Source of the DNA: Arthrobacter sp. OV608
GTDB lineage: Bacteria; Actinomycetota; Actinomycetes; Actinomycetales; Micrococcaceae
Assembly: GCA_900110595.1 (NCBI GenBank)
Contig: FOEZ01000016.1
Location: forward strand, 1-64,000
DNA length: 64,000 nucleotides
Direction: 5' to 3'
Position 1 is the stretch's first letter; every line of letters starts with the position of its first letter. The notes beneath the pieces are model-generated. The model was not told the DNA's origin and did no database searches. It saw nothing but the letters and a program-made list of their open reading frames with translations. This document shows positions 31,956 to 41,325 of this stretch, one piece after another. The translations under genes were made by a program, and so were the position numbers.

Positions 31956-34181
31956 ATGGTCGATAACCAGTACGCAACAGCAACTTCAGAGCCTGCCCCG
32001 GATTTTGACGGCTTGCCGGGCGCTGCACCGTCCGGGGCCCCCGTTTCTGCTTCCTCAACCTCCGGCGAAGCACTGGCGGTCCTCCGCGAGCTCGTGGGGC
32101 ATCCGGAAGCTGCCTTCCATGAGGGACAGTTCGAGGCCATCGAGGCGCTGGTGGACGGCGCCCGGAGGGCTTTGGTGGTCCAACGCACCGGCTGGGGCAA
32201 ATCGGCCGTCTACTTTGTGGCGTCCCTACTGCTGCGCCGCCGCGGAGCCGGGCCCACGCTTATTGTCTCGCCGCTCCTGGCACTGATGCGGGACCAGGTG
32301 GCCGCCGCCGCCCGCGCCGGAGTGCGTGCCGTTGCCATCAACTCCGCCAACCAGCTGGAGTGGGACAGTGTTCGTGAACAGCTCGCCACAGACCAGGTGG
32401 ACGTCCTGCTGGTCTCCCCGGAACGGCTCACCAACCCCTCTTTCCGCGAAACCCAGCTGCCGGAGCTGATCCGGCGCACGGGCCTGCTGGTGATCGATGA
32501 AGCGCACTGCATTTCCGACTGGGGCCACGACTTCCGCCCTGACTACCGCCGCATCGCGGACCTGATCACCCAACTACCGGATTCCGTTCCGGTGCTCGCC
32601 ACCACGGCCACGGCCAACTCACGGGTGGTCCATGACATCGAGGAGCAGCTGGGGGACGGGGTGCTCACCATCCGCGGTTCCCTGGGACGTGACTCCCTGC
32701 GGATGGGTGTCCTGTCCTTGCCGGACTCGAAGCAACGCCTGGGCTGGCTGCTGACCCACCTGGCTGATCTTCCCGGCAGCGGCATTATCTATACCCTTAC
32801 CGTGTCCGCGGCCGAGGACACCGCGCGGCTCCTCGCCGAAGCCGGCCACCACGTGCTGGCCTATACCGGCCGGACGGACCCGGCGGACAGGGAGCGTGCC
32901 GAGCAGCTGCTGAAGGACAACCAGGTCAAAGCCCTGGTGGCCACCTCGGCCCTGGGGATGGGCTTCGACAAACCGGACCTGGGTTTTGTGGTCCACCTCG
33001 GGGCGCCGTCGTCCCCGGTGGCGTACTACCAGCAGGTGGGCCGCGCGGGACGAGGTGCCGCCAACGCCGACGTCCTGCTGCTGCCGGGCGCGGAGGACCG
33101 GGACATCTGGCAGTACTTTGCCACTGCTTCCATGCCGTCCGAAGAAAAGGCCGCGGCAGTCCTCACCGCCTTGGGTGACGCCGGAACGGCGCTCTCCACG
33201 GTTGCCCTGGAGGCACGCGTGGACCTCCGGCGTACTCCGCTGGAACTGCTGCTCAAGGTCCTGTCCGTTGACGGCGCCGTGGAACGGGTGGGCGGCGGGT
33301 GGCGGGCCACCGGGCAGCCCTGGGTCTATGACGCCGAGCGGTACCGGCGGATCGCCGAGGCGCGTGTGGACGAGCAGGACTCCATGGTCATCTATCAGGA
33401 CACCGCAGGGTGCCGGATGGAATACATCACCTCCGTCCTCGATGACGAAACCGCTGCCCCTTGTGGCCGGTGCGACAACTGCGCCGGCCGGTGGTTTCCG
33501 GCAGAGATCGCGGAGGCTGCTACGGAGGCAGCCAGCCAGACGCTCAGCCGCGCAGGCGGCGTCCTGGAGGCCCGCTTGCAGTGGCCCAGCGGTATGGACC
33601 GGCTGGGCGTTCCGGTCAAGGGAAAGCTCAAGCCGGGGGAGGGGCTCGCGGAAGGCCGTGTCCTGGCAAGGCTGACCGACCTCGGCTGGGGCGGCGCACT
33701 GCGGGAGCTATTTGCCGCGGGAGCTGAGGACCGGCCGGTGGATCCGGGCATGCTTCAGGCCTGTGTGCAGGTCCTGAAAGAGTGGGGCGCCGGGGACAGC
33801 CGCACGCCGGGATGGAGTGGCGTTGGCAGGCCGGCTGCCATCGTCAGTATTCCCTCCCGGAGCAAGCCGCAACTCGTGGAATCCCTGGCCCGGGGAATTT
33901 CAGAGATCGGGCGGATCCCCTACCTCGGGGCGCTGGAGTTGGCACACGGCGGTCCCACTGGGGGCCGCGGCGGCAACAGCGCCTACAGACTGGCGGGCGT
34001 CTGGGACCGTTTAGTGCCGGGGCCCGAGCTTGAGGCTGCGCTCGGCGGCCTCAACGGCCAGGCCGTGATGCTGATTGATGACCTGGCGGACAGTCGGTGG
34101 ACCTTGACGGTCGCCGGCCGCGCCCTTCGGCAAGCGGGTGCGGGAGCTGTCCTTCCGCTCGTGCTGGCCCAGGCGGGTTGA
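31956..34181 (+). CDS. recQ: RecQ-family ATP-dependent DNA helicase
   Basis: The 741-residue superfamily-2 helicase has motif I as QRTGWGKSAVYF, motif II as VIDEAHCISDWGHDFRPDYR and motif III ATTATAN. It also has motif VI QVGRAGRG and a zinc-type C-terminal cluster CGRCDNC (with an earlier Cys in AGCRMEYI). RecQ enzymes unwind 3'-tailed and branched DNA in recombination and repair. The C-terminal 200 residues extend beyond the RecQ core, as in actinobacterial relatives, and no canonical HRDC domain is evident. I am sure of the RecQ family but not of orthology to E. coli RecQ. Confidence 0.93.
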   Translation: MVDNQYATATSEPAPDFDGLPGAAPSGAPVSASSTSGEALAVLRELVGHPEAAFHEGQFEAIEALVDGARRALVVQRTGWGKSAVYFVASLLLRRRGAGPTLIVSPLLALMRDQVAAAARAGVRAVAINSANQLEWDSVREQLATDQVDVLLVSPERLTNPSFRETQLPELIRRTGLLVIDEAHCISDWGHDFRPDYRRIADLITQLPDSVPVLATTATANSRVVHDIEEQLGDGVLTIRGSLGRDSLRMGVLSLPDSKQRLGWLLTHLADLPGSGIIYTLTVSAAEDTARLLAEAGHHVLAYTGRTDPADRERAEQLLKDNQVKALVATSALGMGFDKPDLGFVVHLGAPSSPVAYYQQVGRAGRGAANADVLLLPGAEDRDIWQYFATASMPSEEKAAAVLTALGDAGTALSTVALEARVDLRRTPLELLLKVLSVDGAVERVGGGWRATGQPWVYDAERYRRIAEARVDEQDSMVIYQDTAGCRMEYITSVLDDETAAPCGRCDNCAGRWFPAEIAEAATEAASQTLSRAGGVLEARLQWPSGMDRLGVPVKGKLKPGEGLAEGRVLARLTDLGWGGALRELFAAGAEDRPVDPGMLQACVQVLKEWGAGDSRTPGWSGVGRPAAIVSIPSRSKPQLVESLARGISEIGRIPYLGALELAHGGPTGGRGGNSAYRLAGVWDRLVPGPELEAALGGLNGQAVMLIDDLADSRWTLTVAGRALRQAGAGAVLPLVLAQAG

Positions 34182-34250
34182 CCCAAGGGCTGATGTGCCG
34201 GGGCCGGGTAAGGGCCGGCTGTTATTACCCGCCTGTTGTTAACCGCCTGT

Positions 34251-35684
34251 TCAGACCCGCTGCGCCTTGCGCTGGCTGACTTCCGCCCCAGCGTGGCGCG
34301 GCAGGAAGAGGCTGTCTGCGGTGCTTGCGAGCATCAGCACCGTCATGGCGAGGAATGCCCCGCGGAAGGGCCCGGCGGAGTCGTCAGGGAAGGTGCTGAG
34401 CCCGTCGAACACACGGATCAGCAGGGCGCCCACTGCAATGCCTGAACCGGTGGCGAGCTGCACCAGGGTGGCGGACACCGAGTTCGCGGACGTCAGCTGC
34501 GCCGGCGCGATATCCGCGTACTGCACGGAGGCATAGGCGGAGAAGCCGATGGAGCGGAAGGCGCCGCTGCAGACCAGCAGGGCGAACGTCAGGGGCTGCG
34601 GCGTGTCCGGGGTCAGCAGGGCGCAGAGGGCGAAGGTGGCCCCTGAAGCGAGAGATGCGAACACCAGCATGGCCCGGAAACCGAAGCGCCGGATCAGCGG
34701 TGTTGTGGCCGGCTTGATGCCGATGTTGCCGATAAAAACGGCCGCCACCATGGCCCCGGCATGCAGCGGGGACCAGCCGAAACCTGCCTGGAACATCAGC
34801 GGCAGGAGGAAGGGAACTGAGCTGATGGTCAAGCGGTAGGCAAAACCGCCGGTGGCCATAGCCCGGAACGTACGGGTGCGGAACACCCCGAGATCAAAGA
34901 GCGGATGAGGGGCCCGGCGCATCCACAGGACTGCGCAGGTAAGGAATATCAGGCCCAATCCGGCACTCAAGGCCGCCCAGGCGGCTTCAGGGTGGGTGCT
35001 CACCAGTTCGAGTCCCACTACCACGGCACCCACGCCCAGCGTGGTGAGGAGCAGCCCGAGCCAGTCCAGCCGCCGGTCCCGGTCACCTGCCACTGACGGG
35101 ACCAGCCGCAGGGCCGCGATGAAAGCAGCAACACCCAGCGGAAGGTTGATCAGGAAGATCCAGTGCCAGGACAGATACGTGGTCAAGGCCCCACCCACCA
35201 GAGGGGCAAGAACAGGTGCCAGCAGCCCGGGCCACACCAGGAATGCCGTAGCGCGGAGCAGGTCGGCTTTGGGCGTGCCGCGCAGGACAAGGAGGGTGCC
35301 CACCGGAACCATCATGGCGCCGCCGAACCCCTGCGCAACCCGGCTGAGGGTCAGCAGGGTGAGGTCCTGGCTCAGTGAACACGCCAGCGAAGCAAGGGTG
35401 AACATGGCGATGGCCAGGCAGAAAACGCGGCGCGCGCCGAGCCGTTCCGCCAGCCAGCCGCTGAACGGTATGCCCATGGCAACCGTCAGCAGGTAGGCCG
35501 TCATGGTGATGTTCACATCCGCGGCCGGCACGTGGAAGTCGGCGGCAATGTTCGGGATGGCCGTGGTGAGGACGGTGCCGTCGAGGAACTCCATAAAAAA
35601 CGTGGCGGCCACCAGCAGTGCCAGGCGGGGACTCCATGCCTGGGCGGTGCCGGGCGCGCTGTCCACAGTGTTGCTTGCTGCCAT
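34251..35684 (-). CDS. MFS drug/solute exporter (DHA2-like, 14-helix type)
   Basis: The 477-residue membrane protein starts with LALLVAATFFMEFLDGTVLTTAIP, the motif-D1 helix of the EmrB/QacA group. It carries the cytoplasmic loop motif GWLAERLGARRVF and motif C-like GPLLAPVLAPLVGG. It is a proton-driven exporter of unknown substrate. GAGGAT lies 6 nt before the ATG, again without a ribosome site. It stands alone and converges with the helicase gene. Confidence 0.9.
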   Translation of the reverse strand: MAASNTVDSAPGTAQAWSPRLALLVAATFFMEFLDGTVLTTAIPNIAADFHVPAADVNITMTAYLLTVAMGIPFSGWLAERLGARRVFCLAIAMFTLASLACSLSQDLTLLTLSRVAQGFGGAMMVPVGTLLVLRGTPKADLLRATAFLVWPGLLAPVLAPLVGGALTTYLSWHWIFLINLPLGVAAFIAALRLVPSVAGDRDRRLDWLGLLLTTLGVGAVVVGLELVSTHPEAAWAALSAGLGLIFLTCAVLWMRRAPHPLFDLGVFRTRTFRAMATGGFAYRLTISSVPFLLPLMFQAGFGWSPLHAGAMVAAVFIGNIGIKPATTPLIRRFGFRAMLVFASLASGATFALCALLTPDTPQPLTFALLVCSGAFRSIGFSAYASVQYADIAPAQLTSANSVSATLVQLATGSGIAVGALLIRVFDGLSTFPDDSAGPFRGAFLAMTVLMLASTADSLFLPRHAGAEVSQRKAQRV

Positions 35685-35786
35685 CTGCCCATCCTCTCAC
35701 CGCCCCGGCCTGCGGAACTTCTGGTGTCCGTACCCCGGACGGGAGGAAGACAACGGCCCGCCTTGCGGTCCAGGGGAAACGCAAAA

Positions 35787-35809
35787 GGCCCCGGTCCAGG
35801 ACCGGGGCC
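35787..35809 (-). terminator. terminator of tRNA-Ser(GCT)
   Basis: A 9-bp perfect stem GGCCCCGGT with loop CCAGG. On the minus strand it is followed by TTTTGC. Confidence 0.8.
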
Positions 35810-35814
35810 AAACG

Positions 35815-35902
35815 CGGAGACGGGGGGATTTGAACCCCCGGTGGAGTTGTGCCCCACACTTCATTAGCAGTGAAGCCCATTCGGCCGCTCTGGCACGTCT
35901 CC
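35815..35902 (-). tRNA. tRNA-Ser (anticodon GCT)
   Basis: The 88-nt class II tRNA has acceptor stem GGAGACG/CGTCTCC, a long variable arm, T-loop GTTCAAATC and discriminator G. Anticodon loop CTGCTAA gives GCT, reading AGC and AGU. Confidence 0.95.
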
Positions 35903-35997
35903 AATTGCTATTCCTAGCCCACCAAGGATACGCAGATCCGGCCATCCAGCGCAAAACGGGCCGCCAGGAACTCCCGAGCAGCAGGCCAAGGATAATC

Positions 35998-36525
35998 TCA
36001 CGGGCGAAATACAGGCTGCCCGGGCCGTACCATCCGGATTTCACGCAGGTTTTCCCATTCCGGGATCACGTCGGCGGCCCCGTCGGGGGCAAAACCGAAG
36101 TGCCCGTAAAAACCGATGGCCTGCGCATTGTCCGCCGCCACCCACAGGCTCGCCGCCTCGCCGTCCAGCGCTGCCTCGAGGAGCCGCCGTCCCAGGCCCA
36201 GCCCCTGGTGCGACTCCAGCAGGTACAGCCCCCAGAGTTCCAGGTCCCCGGACGACGGCGGCGCGAACCCGTGCGAAGAAGCTCCCCGCTCCCGGCGGAC
36301 GCCCGAAAAACCCACCAAGGCGCCGGCATCGGTTGCCACCCAAGCGTCTGCCGGCCGGTCGGCTCCCAGCAGATGGTGCCAGAGCCGCAGCCGGTCTGCA
36401 GGATCCACCGAGGCAAGGAATTCCTCAGACAGCATTCCGCGGTAGGTCTCCTGCCAGCAGCGGACGTGGACCTCCGCCAGCTGCTCCACATCGCCGGCCG
36501 CAGCCCGGCGCACCGCCAGTGCCAA
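35998..36525 (-). CDS. GNAT-family N-acetyltransferase
   Basis: The 175-residue protein has the GNAT order: VRRAAAGDVEQLAEVHVRCW at the N-terminus, the beta4-alpha3 acetyl-CoA loop as LLESHQGLGLGRRLLEAAL (family Q/RxxGxG/A), and the terminal AQAIGFYGHFGFAPDG. The frame has no good ATG. A TTG at 36523-36525, 2 nt after the upstream peptidase stop, is taken as the start, and a GTG four codons later is equally possible. Coupling to the peptidase gene is likely. The substrate is unknown. Confidence 0.82.
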   Translation of the reverse strand: MALAVRRAAAGDVEQLAEVHVRCWQETYRGMLSEEFLASVDPADRLRLWHHLLGADRPADAWVATDAGALVGFSGVRRERGASSHGFAPPSSGDLELWGLYLLESHQGLGLGRRLLEAALDGEAASLWVAADNAQAIGFYGHFGFAPDGAADVIPEWENLREIRMVRPGQPVFRP

Positions 36526-36527
36526 GG

Positions 36528-38771
36528 CTACGAGGCCCCGCCGGCCAGCGCCTTCCAGAGGAAATGGTGGCTTCGGGCTTGCAGGGCGGCGGCCTGCCGG
36601 TTGTCCGACGCTCCGGCGTGACCGCCCTCGAGGGCTTCGTGGAACCAGACGTTGGGGATGCCCATGGCCAGCATCCTGGCAGCCATCTTCCGCGCCTGCA
36701 CCGGGCCCACCCTGTCGTCCGAGGTAGCCGTCCAGATAAACGTCTCCGGGTACTCCACCCCGTCTTTGAGCAGGTGGTACGGAGAAAAGGTGCGGATGTA
36801 CTCCCACTGCTCCGGGACATCCGGGTCGCCGTACTCGGCGATCCAGGAGTGGCCCGCGGAAAGCCTGGTGTAGCGGCGCATATCCAGCAGCGGCACGCCG
36901 CAGGAGACAGCCCCGAACAATTCCGGGTATTGGGTCAGCATGTTTCCCACCAGCAGGCCGCCGTTGGATCCGCCCACGCAGCCCAGCCGTTCCGGTGAGG
37001 TGACGCCGCGCGAGATGAGGTGCCGGGCTACGGCCGCGAAGTCCTGGTACGCCTTGTGCCGGTTTTCCTGCAGGGCCGCCCGGTGCCAGGAGGGCCCGTA
37101 TTCGCCGCCGCCGCGGATGTTCGCCACCACATACACACCGCCCCGGGAGTGAGGCGCATCCCCGTTGGTGCCGGCGGACAGGGACGTCCGGCGTTCCAGC
37201 CAGGCCCTGCCCACGGTGCCGCTGTAGGCGGGAGTGCGGGAGACCTCGAAACCGCCGTAGCCGGACAGCTGCGTCGGGTTCTGCCCGTCCAGTGCCAGCT
37301 CCCGCGAGGCCACCTGGAAGTAGGGAACCCGGGTGCCGTCGTCGGACACGGCGAAGTGCTGCTGCACTTCATAGTTCTCGTCGGCAAAGAACGACGGCGA
37401 CGTCTTCACCACGGCGTGCCGGCTCACCACTCCACCGTTCCCGACAGACGCGCGCTCCAGGGTGCCCCGCATCAGCGTGCTGGGGGTAGTGAAGCCCGTG
37501 GCGACGAGCCAGAAGTCGTTGCCCGCACCGCCGTCGGCCTCGTCTTCGTCGTCCACGGCGTAGGCGTTGACGTCATGCAGCGGCGGGCAGGCGTCAAGCA
37601 GCGAAGACTCCCAGGCCGCCTCAGGGGATGCGCCGGGCCGGGACGGATCAAGCACCCGGATCTCGGAGGAGACGTCCTTCAGGAGGTTCAGCAGCAGGAA
37701 ACTCCGGGTCCAGCTCCAGGACTGCAGGGATGTGTTGGCGTCGGGGGTGAACAACACGGAAACGTCGCGTGAGCCCGCCAGGTAGTCCTCAAACGGCGCA
37801 GCGAGGAGCGAACCGGCCGGATACGTGACGCCGTCGAGCGACCAGTCCTGCTGGGGCCGGAACAGCAGCCACTCACGGTGGGCGCTGACATTGACGTCGG
37901 TGGGAACATCGATCACCACCCAGGAGCCATCCAGCAGCACGGCGTTGCTGCGGTTGTAGAAATCGATGTAGTCAACGGCGAAGGTCCGTTCGAAGCCAGG
38001 TGTCGAGTCGTGCGCCACCACGGCCATCATGTGGTTCTCGGGCACCTCGAAGAGGCGGGGAGCATCAGGCAGGGAGTCGCCGCGCTTGAGGGTGACGGCG
38101 GTCCGGGCGTAGGAGGAAGCCGTCCTCGGAAGTCCATCAGCGGTGGAGGCGACCAGCAGCGTGTCCGCATCCAGCCACGAAACGTGGCCCTTCGCCGTCG
38201 GCAGGTCAAAGCCGCCCTGCGCCGGGTCCACGAAGGTCCGCGTTTCGACGTCGAATTCCCGGTACCGGTTGGCGTCGCCGCCGTCCGGGGACAAAGCCAG
38301 CAGCGCATGCCGGTACGGTTCACCGTCGGCCGGACGGAGGAAGGTGGCGCCGTGGAAGACCCATTCTTCGCCTTCAGCAGCGGAGAGGGCGTCGACGTCC
38401 AGCAGGACGTCCCATTCCGGGGCATCGGTGCAGTAGCTCTCCCATGTGGTGCGGCGCCAGAGTCCCTTGGGGTTCTGCTGGTCCTTCCAGAAGTTGTAGT
38501 ACCAGTCGCCGCGCTTGCCCACCATGGCGATCCGGTCGGTGGAGTCAAGCACCTCCAGGATGCTGCCCTCCAGCTGCACATAGTCGGCGTCTTCCAGCAG
38601 GTCCTCCGTGCGGGAGTTCTGCTCCTTTACCCAGGCAAGCTGTTCCTCGCCGTAGATGTCCTCAAGCCAGACGTTCTCGTCTGTGGGCTCGGGCGCGATG
38701 CCTTGGGGATCGGTGCCGGATGAGTTGCCGAAACCGGGGGCGGGCGCTGGATCAGCTGCAGTGGTGGTCAT
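36528..38771 (-). CDS. prolyl-oligopeptidase-family serine peptidase (S9)
   Basis: The 747-residue protein has an N-terminal beta-propeller-type region (1 to about 450) and a C-terminal alpha/beta-hydrolase. The nucleophile Ser is in GCVGGSNGGLLVG, the Asp in TATSDDRVGP and the His in EGGHAGASDN. No signal peptide is present, so it is probably cytosolic and cleaves short proline-containing peptides. The frame is open well upstream; the ATG before TTTAADPAPAP is preferred because homology begins soon after (ENVWLEDIYGEEQLAWVKEQ). It is divergent from the FAD-binding gene. Confidence 0.9.
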   Translation of the reverse strand: MTTTAADPAPAPGFGNSSGTDPQGIAPEPTDENVWLEDIYGEEQLAWVKEQNSRTEDLLEDADYVQLEGSILEVLDSTDRIAMVGKRGDWYYNFWKDQQNPKGLWRRTTWESYCTDAPEWDVLLDVDALSAAEGEEWVFHGATFLRPADGEPYRHALLALSPDGGDANRYREFDVETRTFVDPAQGGFDLPTAKGHVSWLDADTLLVASTADGLPRTASSYARTAVTLKRGDSLPDAPRLFEVPENHMMAVVAHDSTPGFERTFAVDYIDFYNRSNAVLLDGSWVVIDVPTDVNVSAHREWLLFRPQQDWSLDGVTYPAGSLLAAPFEDYLAGSRDVSVLFTPDANTSLQSWSWTRSFLLLNLLKDVSSEIRVLDPSRPGASPEAAWESSLLDACPPLHDVNAYAVDDEDEADGGAGNDFWLVATGFTTPSTLMRGTLERASVGNGGVVSRHAVVKTSPSFFADENYEVQQHFAVSDDGTRVPYFQVASRELALDGQNPTQLSGYGGFEVSRTPAYSGTVGRAWLERRTSLSAGTNGDAPHSRGGVYVVANIRGGGEYGPSWHRAALQENRHKAYQDFAAVARHLISRGVTSPERLGCVGGSNGGLLVGNMLTQYPELFGAVSCGVPLLDMRRYTRLSAGHSWIAEYGDPDVPEQWEYIRTFSPYHLLKDGVEYPETFIWTATSDDRVGPVQARKMAARMLAMGIPNVWFHEALEGGHAGASDNRQAAALQARSHHFLWKALAGGAS

Positions 38772-38843
38772 GCGCCCCATCCAAACAACATCGGCAGACG
38801 GCTGGCAAGTCAAGCGCCGGGCGCATAGTTTCTTTCCAGCCCG

Positions 38844-38856
38844 TACGCTGGATGCC
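38844..38856 (+). promoter_or_regulatory. -10 element before a GTG start, leaderless
   Basis: TACGCT at 38844-38849 lies 7 nt before the GTG of the FAD-binding gene. No Shine-Dalgarno sequence is present. Confidence 0.45.
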
Positions 38857-40791
38857 GTGGAAATAACGCAAAGCATCCGGACCGCCATCATCGGGGCAGG
38901 TCCGCGGGGCACCAGCGTCCTGGAACGCCTGCTGGCCCGTTGCGCGGCGCAGGCCGGTTCCGGCCCGGTGCGTCTCCACATCGATGTGGTCGATCCCTAT
39001 CCCGCAGGCCCCGGGCACGTGTGGCAGCCGCAGCAGTCCCGGCTGTTCCTGATGAACACACAGTCGTTCTATCCCACCCTGATCCCCGAGGACCCTGACT
39101 TGGCGCGGCCCCTCGCCGGCACCACCTTCGAACAGTGGCGGGCCCGGCAGCGGCGCAACCCCTCTCCCTCGCTCAGCGAGGAAGAGCTCGCAGAACTGGC
39201 CGTCCTGGAGGCCAGCGATTTCCCCAGCCGTGCGCTCTACGGCCGATACCTCCGCGGCATTGTGGAGGAGCTGACCGGCAACCTGCCCGACGGCGTCAGC
39301 ATCGACTTCCACGAAACGACCGCCTTGTCGGTGCGCTCCTCGGGGGACGGAACGTTCGACGTCGTCCTGGCCACCGGAACGACCCTGCACACCGGCTCCG
39401 TAGTGCTTGCCCTGGGCCACATCCCGTCCCGGCTCAACCCCGAACAGCGGGAGCTGCAGGCTGCGGCGGAGCAATTGGGACTGCAGTACCTGCCGCCGGC
39501 GGTTCCTGCGGACGTGGACTGGTCCCGGATTCCTGCCGGCGAACCCGCGCTGGTCAGGGGTATGGGCCTGAACTTCTTCGACACCATGGTCCAGCTGACC
39601 GAGGGCCGGGGCGGAAAATTCCTCAGCAACGGGACGGGGCTCCGCTACGAGCCCTCGGGCCAGGAACCGCACATCATTGCAGCCTCCCGGCGCGGAACCC
39701 CCTATCGTGCCAAAGCGGCCCTGAACGGCTACTACCCGGAGTCGGTCACGCTGCGGTACTTCACGGAGGCGGCGCTGGAACGCTTCCGCACCGCTGGGAT
39801 CCGCCCGGCCTTCGACCATGACCTCTGGCCGCTCCTGCACCGGGATGCGCTCTGGGCGTACTACTCCACCCTGGTGCGCTCGCAGCCCAACGCCGTACCT
39901 GACTCCGCGGCTTTCCTCGCCGCACTGGACGAGGCCCTCCATCCGCACGCCCACAGCGCGGTTAACTGGGAGGACAGCGTGGAGAGCGTCTTGGCTGTCC
40001 ACGTGGGCCCCCGGCACCGGCTGGACCTGCCGGCGCTCGCCGCCCCCCTGGCCGGACGCTCGTTTGCTTCGCGCGCCGAACTGGATGCCGCCGTCGTGGA
40101 CTACCTGCTGGACGATGCCCGCAGGTCCGCGCTCGGCGAGGACGACCCCGTGAAGATGGCCATTGGGGCACTCCACCACGGGCGCGCTGTCCTGAAGACA
40201 GCAGTGGCCGACGGCGGCATCACCGACGAATCCTGGGTTGCGGGACTTCGTGGCTGGTTCGAATCGTTCGTGGAGGGCCTGGCCAGCGGGCCGCCCGCCC
40301 TGCGCGCCGAGCAGCTTGCCGCACTGGCGAGGGCTGGGGTGGTGAGCTTCGTGGGGCCCGACCCCAAGTTCGCGGTGGACCGCCGCAACCGTACCTTCAC
40401 CGCCTTCTCGCCCTGGGTCCATGATGGCCCGGTGACGGCAAAGACCATGGTGGAGGCACTGGCGCCCGGAAACAGGATCTCCGCCAATGATTCGCCCGTC
40501 CTGGAGCAGCTGCTGGCGGACGGGCTGGTGCGTCCGCGCCTCATGATGACCGTGGAGGGCGCCCCCGTGCAGTCCACCGGGCTGGATGTGGTGCCGCATC
40601 CCTACCGCCCCCTGGCAGCCAACGGTTCCGTGACGGAGGGGCTGTACGTGCTGGGACTGCAGCTCTCCTCGGTCCAGTGGGGGACCGCTATTGCCGCCGA
40701 GGCCTTCCAGCCCGGCGGGCCGAACTACCGCAGCGGCCAGCGGACCCTCCGCGACGCCGACGAAATCGCCGGCGCCATCCTCAGCTCCTGA
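38857..40791 (+). CDS. FAD/NAD(P)-binding protein (NAD_binding_9 type)
   Basis: The 644-residue protein opens with the dinucleotide loop TAIIGAGPRGTSVLERLL. It contains DVVDPYPAGPGHVW, FLMNTQSFYPTL and VLALGHIPSRL, as in the FAD-NAD(P)-binding family of large uncharacterised flavoproteins. The C-terminal half has no recognised catalytic motif. The GTG start is chosen because nothing upstream is conserved and the -10 hexamer lies 7 nt before it. It is a single gene; the function is unknown, possibly hydroxylation or siderophore-type oxidation. Confidence 0.82.
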   Translation: MEITQSIRTAIIGAGPRGTSVLERLLARCAAQAGSGPVRLHIDVVDPYPAGPGHVWQPQQSRLFLMNTQSFYPTLIPEDPDLARPLAGTTFEQWRARQRRNPSPSLSEEELAELAVLEASDFPSRALYGRYLRGIVEELTGNLPDGVSIDFHETTALSVRSSGDGTFDVVLATGTTLHTGSVVLALGHIPSRLNPEQRELQAAAEQLGLQYLPPAVPADVDWSRIPAGEPALVRGMGLNFFDTMVQLTEGRGGKFLSNGTGLRYEPSGQEPHIIAASRRGTPYRAKAALNGYYPESVTLRYFTEAALERFRTAGIRPAFDHDLWPLLHRDALWAYYSTLVRSQPNAVPDSAAFLAALDEALHPHAHSAVNWEDSVESVLAVHVGPRHRLDLPALAAPLAGRSFASRAELDAAVVDYLLDDARRSALGEDDPVKMAIGALHHGRAVLKTAVADGGITDESWVAGLRGWFESFVEGLASGPPALRAEQLAALARAGVVSFVGPDPKFAVDRRNRTFTAFSPWVHDGPVTAKTMVEALAPGNRISANDSPVLEQLLADGLVRPRLMMTVEGAPVQSTGLDVVPHPYRPLAANGSVTEGLYVLGLQLSSVQWGTAIAAEAFQPGGPNYRSGQRTLRDADEIAGAILSS

Positions 40792-41325
40792 CCCTGGAGT
40801 TTTTGGGCAGATAGATCAGGGTCCGAGGCCTCCCAAGGCTGCATAGCTGGACAAAAACCTGGGGCTGCGTGAGGACGTGGATCTGTAACACTGTGGCACT
40901 ACGGGCAGAAATATTCTGACCATTTTGGCCGGCCTTGCCCGCGTTGCGGCCGCTGTGACTTGCGCCGCGGCTCTCGTGCAGCACGGGTCCGGCCGCCCGT
41001 ACGCACTGTTCGTTGCGCCCTGAAGTCGCCGCAGGACAGCATATGGCCGTACGTGACCTTCCGTGGCCCGGATGTCTTACGGGGCATGAGCCGGTATTTC
41101 GGCATGCGGCCTTGCGTGTCCCAATGTGTCAGCAGGCAACCGCATGGAACGTCCCGTGACGCGGCACGTCCTGCAATTTCCACTTATTTCCTGCGGTTAA
41201 CCAGCCCCTTCTGCCCCGGATTCTTTCCTGTTCTAGTTGTCCCCACGGCCAGCCCGGCCAGGCTCTCCAACTGCACCGGTCCCCAACCCAGCCGGTCTCC
41301 AATGAACAGAAGAAAGTACAGCGCC
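40792..41325. other. 534-bp upstream region of the sulfonate-type ABC operon
   Basis: Open frames run through this region but none resembles a known protein. It must hold the operon promoter. A short frame ending in a Cys codon (41144-41200) is listed separately as a possible leader. No known riboswitch pattern was seen. Confidence 0.4.
41144..41200 (+). CDS. possible 18-residue cysteine-containing leader peptide
   Basis: ATG-initiated frame MERPVTRHVLQFPLISCG, then TAA, 125 bp before the substrate-binding protein gene. Actinobacterial sulfur-uptake operons are often preceded by short leader frames with an Arg-His segment and a near-terminal Cys; the TRHV and SC elements fit that idea loosely. 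The ribosome site is weak (AGCAGGC). Speculative. Confidence 0.3.
   Translation: MERPVTRHVLQFPLISCG

Noticed and set aside
38752..40599. 615-codon minus-strand frame opposite the FAD-binding gene
   Set aside because: Arg/Gln/Gly-rich antisense translation without motifs; the plus-strand protein has a clear dinucleotide loop.
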